Of a stretch of DNA of 36,467 nucleotides, positions 8,583 to 15,378 are shown piece by piece. The number at the start of each line of letters is the position of its first letter. Positions within the stretch are counted from its first letter, which is position 1. The DNA is from a virus: positions 1 through 36,467 of IMG/VR virus record IMGVR_UViG_3300032893_000181. One strand, 5' to 3'. The position numbers and the translations under genes are program-made. The notes beneath the pieces are model-generated. The model did not search any database. It saw only the letters and a list, made by a program, of their open reading frames with translations, and had not been told where the DNA came from.

Positions 8583-8989
8583 TCCTCCACTGTCAAAATA
8601 GCAGGAGTTCGTAAACCCACATCGAATTCCCGATAATGTCTCTGCATTATGATACAACCCTCTGATTCATTATGAGCAGGATCGCCTGACCCCCCATGAA
8701 TATAAAAACCATCTCTACCATACATTTCGTTAGAAGGATCAGGAGTTAAGGGCATGGCAAGAACCCCTAGCACAGGATGGTGTATTGGTTTTTCTATAGT
8801 GTAGCTACCTTGAGGAAGAGGGCCTATACAATGAAGATGTTGAGCTTTTGGATTATTCATCCCTTGAATGTGTGTCGGATTGACTCCTGGTCTGCTATTA
8901 TTTCCGGCATAACAAACACATATCAGATTGTCTTCCTCATCAAAAAACTTCCCAGAGGATTGTGAATATTTGAACTTAAAACATTCCAT
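8579..8989 (-). CDS. L,D-transpeptidase-fold muralytic enzyme (DUF2778-like)
   Basis: 136 residues from the ATG at 8989, chosen because AAGGAG lies 5 bases upstream (a GTG at 8992 is in frame). 'CIGPLPQGSYTI' (about 55-66), 'MPLTPDPSNEMYGRDGFYIHGG' region and 'NESEGCIIM' (about 109-117) form the G-P-x-P-x-G-x-Y, GR.GF.IHG and S.GCI pattern of the DUF2778/tlde1 branch of YkuD-like enzymes; His and Cys would be catalytic. These act on the peptide stems of peptidoglycan. With the holin candidate downstream it is the best endolysin candidate here. No signal peptide is seen, so export would need the holin. Confidence 0.65.
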   Translation of the reverse strand: MECFKFKYSQSSGKFFDEEDNLICVCYAGNNSRPGVNPTHIQGMNNPKAQHLHCIGPLPQGSYTIEKPIHHPVLGVLAMPLTPDPSNEMYGRDGFYIHGGSGDPAHNESEGCIIMQRHYREFDVGLRTPAILTVEE

Positions 8990-9263
8990 CACGTCTCCTT
9001 ATGATGATACTTTTTTCTGAATTATATACACCTATATGTTTTGGATGACATTGTAGTTCAAGCATGACCGTCAACAATACCAAAGCTGGTCCACTAGGGG
9101 TCGATTTAGCACTCTCCCATAAAGAAACTGTGGTTTGGTCTACATGAAGTGCCTCAGCCAATTCCTGTTGAGACAACCCTGCATGCTTTCTATAGCTTAT
9201 CAATTTCGAAGCCAAATCAGTATCAATTTTAGATTGACTATCTGCGAACAAAGATACCTCCAT
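8976..9263 (-). CDS. XRE-family helix-turn-helix regulator
   Basis: 95 residues. 'LASKLISYRKHAGLSQQELAEALHVDQTTVSLWE' region (about 18-51) is a typical HTH_3 domain with the recognition helix at VDQTTVSLWES. It overlaps the muralytic gene by 14 bases or less, so it is cotranscribed with the lysis set and may repress it. The ATG at 9263 has little ribosome site, whereas GGAGG inside the first codons sits 5 bases before a TTG (9251), which may be the real start. Palindromic TTCGAA/CGAAATTCG sequence directly upstream could be its own operator. Confidence 0.75.
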   Translation of the reverse strand: MEVSLFADSQSKIDTDLASKLISYRKHAGLSQQELAEALHVDQTTVSLWESAKSTPSGPALVLLTVMLELQCHPKHIGVYNSEKSIIIRRRDGMF

Positions 9264-9265
9264 CT

Positions 9266-9290
9266 CTCGAATTCTTATCGAATTTCGAAG
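9266..9290. promoter_or_regulatory. Candidate operator of the XRE regulator
   Basis: The 25 bases before the XRE start contain overlapping palindromes (GAATTC, CGAAATTCG and TTCGAA). This sits where a repressor would block transcription or translation of the gene at 8976-9263. Site function is inferred from position and symmetry only. Confidence 0.3.
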
Positions 9291-9438
9291 CGGTTTTGTT
9301 GATGACTTGGTGTGCGGACGACGAGTTGTTCCCCATGACCAAAAAGTATTTTACAGCAATCAGCTCCAAAAACAAAGGAAAAGGGACTCCAAGCCAGAGA
9401 TGCTCCTGATGGATACGCTAGAGGTAGCAATGGACAAC
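9291..9438. other. Gap without a convincing gene
   Basis: About 150 bases between the XRE gene and the 58-residue gene. A + strand frame with GTG at 9310 runs to 9459 but has no ribosome site and opposes all neighbours. The stretch more likely holds the promoter of the XRE and lysis genes, though no clear -35/-10 pair stands out. Confidence 0.3.
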
Positions 9439-9615
9439 TCATTTTATAGAGTCATCTAAGAAAAAATCAGGGAGCTGGCACCACCCAGGAATATAACATC
9501 CCCAATCTTTATCTATCTCTTTGTTTTCTTGTAAACATAGCATCTTCCCGTTTGGTTGAACATGACAAGCAGGACAACCTTTACATGTGGTAACGTATAC
9601 TTTATATACCTTCAT
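9439..9615 (-). CDS. Small Cys-rich protein (58 aa)
   Basis: Begins at an ATG that overlaps the stop of the previous small frame (ATGA). The product contains CKGCPACH at residues 11-18, then three more cysteines at about 27, 40 and 46, a pattern suitable for one or two zinc or iron-sulphur sites. AAAGGTAG lies upstream. It continues the coupled series from dUTPase. Function unknown. Confidence 0.45.
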   Translation of the reverse strand: MKVYKVYVTTCKGCPACHVQPNGKMLCLQENKEIDKDWGCYIPGWCQLPDFFLDDSIK

Positions 9616-9740
9616 GTTCTACCTTTCCGATACATATTTATGCACTCTACGTATTTGGAGTAATCAGTCTCCCTCAACAAATCAGGTTGAATATTACTCT
9701 CAGGAGGAAGACCGTGGTCGCACTGCACGGTGACTTTCAA
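9612..9740 (-). CDS. Small protein translationally coupled to dUTPase (42 aa)
   Basis: A TTG start overlaps the dUTPase stop (TTGA) and has ACAGGAAA just upstream; its stop overlaps the next ATG. The product has charged and aromatic residues with two Cys (VQCDHGLPPESN near the start). The call rests on the stop-start overlaps on both sides, since the start is non-canonical and the length is small. Confidence 0.35.
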   Translation of the reverse strand: MKVTVQCDHGLPPESNIQPDLLRETDYSKYVECINMYRKGRT

Positions 9741-10177
9741 TTTCCTGTCGATCCATAACCCCCTACTCGTGTAGTAGCTTCCCATCCTTCAATAGTCCTT
9801 TCGAATTCTACAGCATTAGTTTTCAAAAACATTATTTGAGCTATCCTATCTCCTCTTCGAATCGTCACTGGAACTTGACCGTGATTGATCAAGACCACTC
9901 CCACTTCACCTCTGTAATCAGAATCAACCACACCAGGGGCATTTAGGATTGTAATTCCATGAGTAGCTGCTAAACCACTTCTCGGGCAGACTAATCCGAA
10001 AAATCCAATTGGGATTTGTAATCGTATCCCTGTAGGAAATTTGAAAAAAGCACCTGGTTCTAGTGTTTCATCATCTTCTGCTGCACAAGCAAGATCATAA
10101 GCCCCTGACCCCTCTGTGGCCTTATATAGAGTTCTTAATGATTCTCCATGTTTTAATATGTCATATCTTATAATCAC
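9737..10177 (-). CDS. dut: dUTP diphosphatase
   Basis: 146 residues, the usual length of trimeric dUTPases. Conserved motifs are visible in order: 'AYDLACA' (motif 1), 'PRSGLA' (2), 'GVVDSDYRGEVGV' (3), 'RGDRIAQ' (4) and the C-terminal 'GGYGSTG' (5, the mobile arm that closes over the nucleotide). It hydrolyses dUTP to dUMP and diphosphate, which limits uracil in phage DNA and feeds dTMP synthesis. It lies 9 bases after ssb in a replication operon. All catalytic motifs are intact. Confidence 0.93.
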   Translation of the reverse strand: MIIRYDILKHGESLRTLYKATEGSGAYDLACAAEDDETLEPGAFFKFPTGIRLQIPIGFFGLVCPRSGLAATHGITILNAPGVVDSDYRGEVGVVLINHGQVPVTIRRGDRIAQIMFLKTNAVEFERTIEGWEATTRVGGYGSTGN

Positions 10178-10186
10178 GATACCTCC

Positions 10187-10660
10187 TTACCACGGTACAC
10201 CATCTTCTGTCCAATCATCTTCAACATAAGGCTCTTGCCCTGGTCCTGCATTATTGGAAGATTTTGGAGAAGGGTAGGATTGTAGTTTTTTCAGATTCTT
10301 TGGTTCTGTTGATGTATCTTTTTTTGTTTTAGAACCAAGCCCTCTGACATTTGAAGCGTTTAGTTTGAATGTGTTGACCTTGTTACCTTGTTTGTCTGTA
10401 TATACTTCGCATAAATATTCTCCTTCAACTAACACCAATGATCCTTTTTCAAGGTATTTTTCTACATATTCTGCCTGAGACCCCCATGCTGTGACACTAT
10501 GCCATGTTACTGCTTCTTTTGCTTCTCTGTTCTCTCCCGAGTAAGACCTGGCAGTAGCAACACTAAAGCTGGCATATTTCTTTCCGTTTCTGGTCACTCC
10601 TGTTTTTGGAGGTTTTCCTATGTTTCCCATTATTATTGTTTTACTGTATGATAAAGTCAT
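10187..10660 (-). CDS. ssb: Single-stranded DNA-binding protein
   Basis: 157 residues. The N-terminal OB fold shows 'MGNIGKPPKTGVTRNGKKYASFSVAT', a 'WHSVTAWG' strand and 'YLEKGSLVLVEGEY', as in bacterial SSB (residues 1-110). A polar linker leads to the acidic tip 'DDWTEDGVPW', a variant of the DDDIPF end that binds partner proteins. It protects single strands during replication and recombination and would work with the RecT-like, DnaB-type and PolB proteins of this phage. Its ATG overlaps the stop of the upstream gene by one base. Confidence 0.93.
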   Translation of the reverse strand: MTLSYSKTIIMGNIGKPPKTGVTRNGKKYASFSVATARSYSGENREAKEAVTWHSVTAWGSQAEYVEKYLEKGSLVLVEGEYLCEVYTDKQGNKVNTFKLNASNVRGLGSKTKKDTSTEPKNLKKLQSYPSPKSSNNAGPGQEPYVEDDWTEDGVPW

Positions 10661-10878
10661 TATTGACCTCCATTAAACATTCTTGCGTGATATGCCGCAG
10701 AAAACCATATATCGTGTTGTACGAGTGCGTCCATACTAAGGTTTATACAAACAGCTCTCCGTTCTGATGCCCAATCATCCTTATTTTTCATATTTTTAAC
10801 AATACTTTTGCCTATAAGCAAGGATGCATGCGCAAGCTCTTCGAAAGTTTTTATCGTCTCGGTATTAATCGGAATCAC
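10660..10878 (-). CDS. Small hypothetical protein between helicase and ssb
   Basis: 72 residues, mostly helical, with one long helix 'SLLIGKSIVKNMKNKDDWASE' region and two Cys/His-containing turns. It overlaps ssb by one base and lies downstream of the helicase gene, so it is probably part of the replication operon, for example as a loader or accessory factor. No recognised motif. Confidence 0.45.
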   Translation of the reverse strand: MIPINTETIKTFEELAHASLLIGKSIVKNMKNKDDWASERRAVCINLSMDALVQHDIWFSAAYHARMFNGGQ

Positions 10879-10914
10879 AAATGACCCCCTTTCTTTGTCA
10901 AGAGTGTATACTTT

Positions 10915-12237
10915 TTATACATTACCAAATTCGTCTCCTTCATCTAGTTCTGTGAAGCGCACTAAATTCATGTCAAAATTCAATTTTATCTTCCCAGTAG
11001 GTCCGTTTCGTTGTTTGGCTATTATGAGGTCTCTCAACCCTTCTTCTTCTCGTGTAGGTCGATGAAGGAACATCACCAAGTCTGCATCTTGTTCAATACA
11101 TCCTGAAGATCTCAAATCGGATAACTGAGGAGTTCCATTTTGCCGGTGTTCTATTTCTCTATTCAACTGAGACAATAGAACAACAGGAAGTGCATACTTT
11201 TTAGCCAGTATCTTTAGATCTCTAGTTATCTCACCTATTCGGGTTGCTTCTGAATCTTTAGAATTACTTTTCCCCGAAGAGATCAATTGCAAGTAATCTA
11301 CCACCACCAAATCTAACTTATTATTCGGGGTAGTCAAGTGTTTGTCTAATACGATTTCCATATCCTTCGTAGTCAGATCTGCTTGATCATTCACAAAGAT
11401 TGGAAGTTTTGAGAGATCCGTCTTTTCTTGCAAAATCCGATTTTGGAGTCTAAAGTCAAAATCCCTACTTCCCACTCTTCTGAAATTTATTCTTGACTTT
11501 GTTGACAATAGTCTTTGAAAGATCTCTTCTTTGGACATCTCTAATGAAAACAATGCCCCATGAGATCTATTAGAACTTATTGCCCCGTTTAACAGCATGT
11601 TCAATGCATAAGAAGTTTTACCAACAGCGGGTCTAGCTGCTAGTATCACAAGATTTCCTGCCTGAAAGCCTTGTGTCAAGGTATCTAGCTGAGGGAACCC
11701 TGTTCTTATTCCAAATGATCTCTTCCCTGAAAGCTTGTCAAAAAGTAGTGAGATAGAATTCTCTGCTATATCTCCAATCTGTTCCAAACTTTCTGTTTCT
11801 TTTGTTTGAGCAAGAACAAAAAGTTCTTGAGACAAGCCTTCTAGGATGGTATCAGGTTGAATTTCTTGTGCGGAATCCGTGATCAATTTAGAGCCTATTC
11901 GCATCAGCTCGCGTAGCTTCCTTTTCCTCACCAAGATGTCAACAAGACTGGTGGTGTTTACCACTATTGGCTCTGAAACTATTTTTTGAAATTCCTCATA
12001 CCCTCCTATTTTTGTTAAAGTCCCGTTTCTCTGTAGAGAATCTTTCAAAGTTATGTGATTTATTTCTATCTTTTCTTTTAAAAGTGAGAGTATTCCCCTA
12101 AAGATCAATTTATGGTGAGGGTGACTAAAATCTGTCTCTGTGAGCTTGGTTATCGTCTCAGAACAGTCAGTAGTAGTACAAGCTGTCAACACAGCTCTCT
12201 CAGCTTGGAGATCTTCAGGGAGATTATTCGGAATCAT
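10915..12237 (-). CDS. dnaB: Replicative DNA helicase, DnaB type
   Basis: 440 residues from the ATG at 12237 ('MIPNNLPEDLQAERAVL'), which matches the usual DnaB N-terminus; an in-frame start at 12270 would add 11 residues that belong to the overlapping array gene. The N-terminal domain (about 1-100) is followed by a linker and the RecA-like domain: Walker A 'AARPAVGKTS' (about 200), 'GALFSLEMS', Walker B 'LVVVDYLQL' (about 310), 'LSQLNREIEHR' and arginine finger region 'DLRSSGCIEQDADLV'. It unwinds DNA 5'-3' as a hexamer. The last array gene overlaps its start by 14 bases, so the helicase may depend on translation of the array. Confidence 0.92.
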   Translation of the reverse strand: MIPNNLPEDLQAERAVLTACTTTDCSETITKLTETDFSHPHHKLIFRGILSLLKEKIEINHITLKDSLQRNGTLTKIGGYEEFQKIVSEPIVVNTTSLVDILVRKRKLRELMRIGSKLITDSAQEIQPDTILEGLSQELFVLAQTKETESLEQIGDIAENSISLLFDKLSGKRSFGIRTGFPQLDTLTQGFQAGNLVILAARPAVGKTSYALNMLLNGAISSNRSHGALFSLEMSKEEIFQRLLSTKSRINFRRVGSRDFDFRLQNRILQEKTDLSKLPIFVNDQADLTTKDMEIVLDKHLTTPNNKLDLVVVDYLQLISSGKSNSKDSEATRIGEITRDLKILAKKYALPVVLLSQLNREIEHRQNGTPQLSDLRSSGCIEQDADLVMFLHRPTREEEGLRDLIIAKQRNGPTGKIKLNFDMNLVRFTELDEGDEFGNV

Positions 12238-12448
12238 ATAACTCTTCGTTTGAAACCGAGGTGAAAGCAAAACGAGGATTTAAATACAGATCATTTATCA
12301 AGGAGGTGTGCAAAGAACTAAGCAAGTTGCCTCTTAGTGTAGCGAAAAGATCATTCCGTTTATAATGCAACCAACCTCCTTCTACCTTTATCTCATGAAT
12401 ACCAATGTAAACACATCTAGTTTTAGCTACACTCTCTCCTAATTGCAT
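12224..12448 (-). CDS. MxLG array ORF 29 (last, overlaps dnaB)
   Basis: 74 residues from MQLGESV. The end 'RFAFTSVSNEELYDSE' is nearly the same as the end of the array ORF at 12715-12936, so these two form a subfamily distinct from the common CSxE..EKL ending. Its stop lies inside the dnaB start (14-base overlap). Function unknown; membership rests on the start signature and tandem position. Confidence 0.6.
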   Translation of the reverse strand: MQLGESVAKTRCVYIGIHEIKVEGGWLHYKRNDLFATLRGNLLSSLHTSLINDLYLNPRFAFTSVSNEELYDSE

Positions 12449-12633
12449 AATGGACCCCACATAGAAGGAAAACAAGAAGTCTCAATTTCATTAAAAAGAA
12501 GAAGATCAGGATCACCACTCATCAGAGTAGGGAACCAACGCTGATACATCTCTCTTTGGTGACACAAAAGGTGATGCATTGTTACACAATACATCCCCCC
12601 TGGTGGGTAACCAACATTCTTTCCTAATTTCAT
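12439..12633 (-). CDS. MxLG array ORF 28
   Basis: 64 residues from MKLGKNVGY, rich in Cys, Met and aromatics, ending PLCN; overlaps the next ORF by 10 bases. The frame is open further up to another MKLG start at 12711, giving a 90-residue version through a degraded unit, so two starts compete. Function unknown. Confidence 0.55.
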   Translation of the reverse strand: MKLGKNVGYPPGGMYCVTMHHLLCHQREMYQRWFPTLMSGDPDLLLFNEIETSCFPSMWGPLCN

Positions 12634-12711
12634 AACTTTCCCTTTATCTCTACGGAACATGAAATACACATAACCCTTCATGTTCAGAATAAACAAAAGT
12701 CCTAATTTCAT
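12634..12711 (-). pseudogene. Degraded MxLG array unit
   Basis: Only 78 bases separate this ATG-AAA-TTA-GGA start from the next one, against 130-220 in intact units. The DNA for a normal tail (C-S-V-E-I-K-G-K-L-stop) is still present but in the +1 frame relative to the start, so an internal deletion has removed the middle and shifted the frame. Confidence 0.5.
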
Positions 12712-12714
12712 AAC

Positions 12715-12936
12715 TCACTCCTTATCATACAACTCTTTATTTGAAACTGAAGTAAAAGCAAAATGAGGCTCATGGAAACATAATTCCTCTTTTAATATAA
12801 AATACAATACATCATCCACCTTGGATTTTGTTCCACAGAAAAGATCAATCCCTGTCTTAGTCCAAGGCAGAATAGCAGAAGTTCTTATATAATCCGTCCC
12901 CACTGTCCAATAGCTAACACTCTTTCCTAATTGCAT
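12715..12936 (-). CDS. MxLG array ORF 27
   Basis: 73 residues from MQLGKSVSYW; ends 'HFAFTSVSNKELYDKE', the closest relative of the last array ORF although a different unit lies between them. Ribosome site GAGGAAGAAGTT just before the ATG lies in the tail of the preceding ORF, which it overlaps by 10 bases. Confidence 0.6.
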   Translation of the reverse strand: MQLGKSVSYWTVGTDYIRTSAILPWTKTGIDLFCGTKSKVDDVLYFILKEELCFHEPHFAFTSVSNKELYDKE

Positions 12937-13118
12937 AACTTCTTCCTCATCTCTATGTAACACTCTAGACGTACCTCAAAAAAGTAATCATTAAGCAGCC
13001 TATTGTTATTCCACACAACGTAACGATACCAACTACTCTTAACAATAGAATCCCAAAAATTCTTCTGGTCATATAGACCGATAAATGTACTCTCCTTATA
13101 TTGCGTTCCTAATCTCAT
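12927..13118 (-). CDS. MxLG array ORF 26
   Basis: 63 residues from MRLGTQYKES; contains 'LYDQKNFWDS', 'NDYFFEV' and the tail 'CYIEMRKKLCN'. These are the core marks of the main subfamily: an FW pair in the middle, a YFF-D/E-V strand and a Cys-x-x-E tail. Overlaps its neighbours by 4 and 10 bases. Confidence 0.6.
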   Translation of the reverse strand: MRLGTQYKESTFIGLYDQKNFWDSIVKSSWYRYVVWNNNRLLNDYFFEVRLECYIEMRKKLCN

Positions 13119-13261
13119 AACTCTAGCCTCATCTCTCTAGAACAGTCATGATATACAACATAAAAGTAGCCAACAAACTCACCGCGGCTTACCTCATACC
13201 CATCCCGAGTCTCATTTGGAGAGACAAAAGTAGCCCAACCACGTTGTCGTCCTAATTTCAT
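13115..13261 (-). CDS. MxLG array ORF 25
   Basis: 48 residues from MKLGRQRGW; 'GYFYVVYHDCSREMRLEL' tail of the main subfamily, without the FW core, so a shortened member. Stop and next start overlap as ATGA. Confidence 0.55.
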   Translation of the reverse strand: MKLGRQRGWATFVSPNETRDGYEVSRGEFVGYFYVVYHDCSREMRLEL

Positions 13262-13446
13262 AACCACATCTTCATCTCTCTGTTGCACACCACATGTACA
13301 TCAAAAAAATAGTCAATAGGCCTTGTTACCCGACGCCATACGTCGTAAGCACTACACCTAGAGTTACCATGCGAATTCCAAAATCTATCGTCATACATAG
13401 TAATGGTATCCAATTCCCGTTCTCCGAGTGACTTTCCTAATTTCAT
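13258..13446 (-). CDS. MxLG array ORF 24
   Basis: 62 residues from MKLGKSLGER; has 'MYDDRFWNSHG' core, 'IDYFFDVHVVCNREMKMWL' end. A clear main-subfamily member with ATGA overlap to both neighbours. Confidence 0.6.
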   Translation of the reverse strand: MKLGKSLGERELDTITMYDDRFWNSHGNSRCSAYDVWRRVTRPIDYFFDVHVVCNREMKMWL

Positions 13447-13619
13447 AACCGCTCCTCCATCTCTGCCGTTATCTCTACATCACGCATCCAAGGTTGTCTA
13501 AGAGATCCTCCTATCGTTATGTGGGAAAAATGCCGCCAAGGTTTGTCAAGTAAATCCCAAATGCTTTCACCAGAGGGAGTAATAGGAAGACCTCTTATAT
13601 ATTGCGTTCCTAATCTCAT
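13443..13619 (-). CDS. MxLG array ORF 23
   Basis: 58 residues from MRLGTQYIRG; 'IPI/LPITPSGESIWDL' core resembles the ORFs at 14425 and 17647, but the tail 'VEITAEMEERL' lacks the usual Cys. The start chosen is the MRLG codon; the frame is open for 9 more codons upstream inside the preceding ORF. Confidence 0.58.
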   Translation of the reverse strand: MRLGTQYIRGLPITPSGESIWDLLDKPWRHFSHITIGGSLRQPWMRDVEITAEMEERL

Positions 13620-13762
13620 AACTCTAGCCTTGTCTCTCCGTAACATACGTGATCTATATCAAAAAATCTAATAGGGTTTTTTGACCAACCCAAATCCGGA
13701 TGCTGAACAATCGTATATATACCAACATAAGTAAGACTCAAATATTTCTGTCCTAATTTCAC
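13616..13762 (-). CDS. MxLG array ORF 22 (GTG start)
   Basis: 48 residues, GTG start, VKLGQKYLSLTYVGIYTIV at the N-terminus, close to the ORF at 16781-16936 in the other block; ends 'FFDIDHVCYGETRLEL'. Shows that relatives are scattered over both blocks rather than adjacent. Confidence 0.58.
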   Translation of the reverse strand: MKLGQKYLSLTYVGIYTIVQHPDLGWSKNPIRFFDIDHVCYGETRLEL

Positions 13763-13932
13763 AACTTTCCTCTTATCTCCAAAAGACACGCGTGATCACA
13801 GGTATAAAAATATCTAACACGCCCTACTAGGTCTGTGTAGAAATCCTCCTCTGTGTAGAAATCCTCCCGCCACTCAACTTCACCCCACACATCCCGATCA
13901 TCTCCTGTATCACACAACTGTCCTAATTTCAT
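13759..13932 (-). CDS. MxLG array ORF 21
   Basis: 57 residues from MKLGQLCDTG. Contains a direct internal duplication of 16 bases coding for EDFYTE/EDFYTD, a fresh tandem expansion. Tail 'CLLEIRGKL'. GTGA overlap to the next ORF. Confidence 0.58.
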   Translation of the reverse strand: MKLGQLCDTGDDRDVWGEVEWREDFYTEEDFYTDLVGRVRYFYTCDHACLLEIRGKL

Positions 13933-13933
13933 A

Positions 13934-14086
13934 TCATAGCTCCTTCCATGTCGCTACAGAACACATACGATGTATGCTAAAAAAGTGTCTAATAGGCCTT
14001 GAACGCCTATCGGCCGAACGCCAAGCATGCCAAAAATCATCATCATATAGAAAAACAACAATATCAGGTTGCCGTCCTAACTCCAT
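13934..14086 (-). CDS. MxLG array ORF 20
   Basis: 50 residues from MELGRQPDIVVF; core 'YDDDFWHAW' and tail 'MCSVATWKEL'. Strongly related to the first half of the fused ORF at 16933-17298 ('DDDFWYTW'). The next ORF starts one base after the stop. Confidence 0.58.
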   Translation of the reverse strand: MELGRQPDIVVFLYDDDFWHAWRSADRRSRPIRHFFSIHRMCSVATWKEL

Positions 14087-14247
14087 GATTCCTCCAAGGT
14101 CTCATAAGAAACTTGGTTGTGCGTTATAGAACAGAATTCGAGAGGATGGTAAATCTCATCTTCCGGATTAAACTCCCAGTGGTTTGGCTTACCTCGGAGC
14201 CGTAACTCACACCACAACCTCAAGGTAATATTTATCCCTAATTCCAT
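14077..14247 (-). CDS. MxLG array ORF 19
   Basis: 56 residues from MELGINITLR; 'LWCELRLRGKP' and 'EFCSITHNQVSYETLEE' pair it with the adjacent ORF at 14238, forming a separate FCSITH subfamily. Overlap of 10 bases with the next ORF, whose start codons spell its own last codons. Confidence 0.58.
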   Translation of the reverse strand: MELGINITLRLWCELRLRGKPNHWEFNPEDEIYHPLEFCSITHNQVSYETLEESWS

Positions 14248-14408
14248 AATTCCTCTACAATCTCATCAGAAACTCGAATATGCGTTATAGAACAGAATAC
14301 AAGAAGAGAAAAAGTCTCACCTGGTAGGTCCAAAATCGGAAGGCGTGGCTCAAATCGAAACCCCAACTCATGCCATAACTTCCGACCACAACTTCCCCCT
14401 AATTGCAT
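14238..14408 (-). CDS. MxLG array ORF 18
   Basis: 56 residues from MQLGGSCGRK; 'LWHELGFRFEP' and 'VFCSITHIRVSDEIVEELWN'. A recent duplicate pair with the ORF at 14077. Function unknown. Confidence 0.58.
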   Translation of the reverse strand: MQLGGSCGRKLWHELGFRFEPRLPILDLPGETFSLLVFCSITHIRVSDEIVEELWN

Positions 14409-14424
14409 AATTTACGCCTCATCT

Positions 14425-14592
14425 CTACATGACACACACACAAATTACATCACCAAAGTATCTGATAGACTCCTCTGTCCATTCCCATATGTGGGAAATA
14501 AGTCGCCCATCTTCATCGCGCAAATCCCAAAAACTCTCATCATACCAACAAGTAGCAGGAATACCATTTGTATATTGTTGTCCTAACTTCAT
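14425..14592 (-). CDS. MxLG array ORF 17, frame broken at a GT repeat
   Basis: 55 residues from MKLGQQYTNG; core 'WYDESFWDL'. The frame ends early right after a TGTGTGTGTGT run (14432-14442). Removing one GT unit would restore the expected tail V-C-H-V-E-M-R-R-K-L-C-N and the usual overlap with the next ORF. So it is either phase-variable by slippage, a fresh mutation or a sequencing error. Confidence 0.5.
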   Translation of the reverse strand: MKLGQQYTNGIPATCWYDESFWDLRDEDGRLISHIWEWTEESIRYFGDVICVCVM

Positions 14593-14750
14593 AACTCATC
14601 CTCAATCTCATTAGAAATTTGATCACACATTTCGAATAACTCACTTTCTATTTCAGCTGAGGGCCATATTCCATACAACTTATGCCAAAACCAACTGTTG
14701 TTATCTTCTCCTAAATTCATAACTTCCTCCAACTCTTTTCCTAATTTCAT
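14589..14750 (-). CDS. MxLG array ORF 16 with a fused remnant start
   Basis: 53 residues if begun at MKLGKELEEV (14750), 43 if begun at the second signature MNLGEDNNSW (14720). The first 30 bases are all that is left of another unit. Core 'WFWHKLYGIW' recalls the FCSITH subfamily; the tail is 'SNEIEDEL'. Confidence 0.5.
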   Translation of the reverse strand: MKLGKELEEVMNLGEDNNSWFWHKLYGIWPSAEIESELFEMCDQISNEIEDEL

Positions 14751-14959
14751 AACTTCTCCCTCATCTCATGTTCACAACTTCTGTGTGTTTCTATGAATTG
14801 GTTGAGAGGGTTTCCTATGCGGCCAGCTAATGTACGGAACAAATCCCAAGAGAAATTTCTACGTAAGTAATATAGCTGAGCATGATCTAACATACGACAA
14901 GAAAATTTCAACCACGGAAAATCATAAGGATCATAATCTAGACGCTTTCCCAAACGCAT
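14747..14959 (-). CDS. MxLG array ORF 15 (first of the left block)
   Basis: 70 residues from MRLGKRLDYD, ending 'RSCEHEMREKL' as in the main subfamily. It begins 12-14 bases after the T-tract of an intrinsic terminator, with GAAAGGG as ribosome site. An in-frame start inside the terminator hairpin (15016) is rejected. The left block therefore needs read-through or a promoter overlapping the hairpin. Confidence 0.55.
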   Translation of the reverse strand: MRLGKRLDYDPYDFPWLKFSCRMLDHAQLYYLRRNFSWDLFRTLAGRIGNPLNQFIETHRSCEHEMREKL

Positions 14960-14970
14960 AACAACCCTTT

Positions 14971-15014
14971 CACAAAAAGAAAGGCTGTTAGAAAGTTGGA
15001 TACCTCTAACAGCC
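14971..15014 (-). terminator. Intrinsic terminator before the left array block
   Basis: GGCTGTTAGA (15014-15005 equivalent) pairs perfectly with TCTAACAGCC across a 12-base loop, and the - strand continues TTTCTTTTT. It ends the transcript of the gene at 15041 and stands directly before the first array ORF of the left block. Confidence 0.75.
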
Positions 15015-15040
15015 AAAGATTTAATAGAAAACCCAACGGT

Positions 15041-15259
15041 TTAATAGAACATCAGATTCTCAATCATATTCATCTGTCTTTCCAAAATAGAGATGGGGAG
15101 TGGACCAAGTGCTCCTTGGGAATCCCTACGACTCAGAAGCTCAACGACTTCCTTTCTATACAATCTGAGCGCGACAATCAAGGCAATTATGCCTTTTTCT
15201 CCTTGATTATTTTGAGCTATCTGGATCTCCAAATCACGAAGGGGTGTAGAAGTAAGCAT
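15041..15259 (-). CDS. Small helical protein between array blocks
   Basis: 72 residues from MLTSTPLRDL, chosen because GGAG lies 5 bases upstream; a TTG start at 15346 would give 101 residues. The product is a helical, charged protein ('NNQGEKGIIALIVALRLYRK' in the middle) with no MxLG signature. Its ribosome site is the 3' arm of a long hairpin (15266-15314), so translation may be controlled. A longer frame on the other strand (14996-15382) opposes all neighbours and begins with TTG, so I prefer this one. Confidence 0.45.
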   Translation of the reverse strand: MLTSTPLRDLEIQIAQNNQGEKGIIALIVALRLYRKEVVELLSRRDSQGALGPLPISILERQMNMIENLMFY

Positions 15260-15265
15260 GTAATT

Positions 15266-15314
15266 CTCCGAGAGAAAGGCACAAACATTGTGCAGTTTTT
15301 GGTTACTCTCGGAG
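15266..15314 (-). promoter_or_regulatory. Hairpin that covers a ribosome-binding site
   Basis: CTCCGAGAG and CTCTCGGAG (9 base pairs, perfect) enclose a second perfect stem GCACAA/TTGTGC. On the - strand the last GGAG of the outer stem is the ribosome site for the ATG at 15259. The structure would sequester it. Confidence 0.5.
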
Positions 15315-15378
15315 TTGCTGAGCCCTATGGATCTTTTAAAGGGCAAATCATTAGTCGGGGCTGTCCCGCGATGGAAAT

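Noticed and set aside
9310-9459. 49-residue + strand frame with GTG start
   Set aside because: No ribosome site, opposed to neighbours, no recognisable features.
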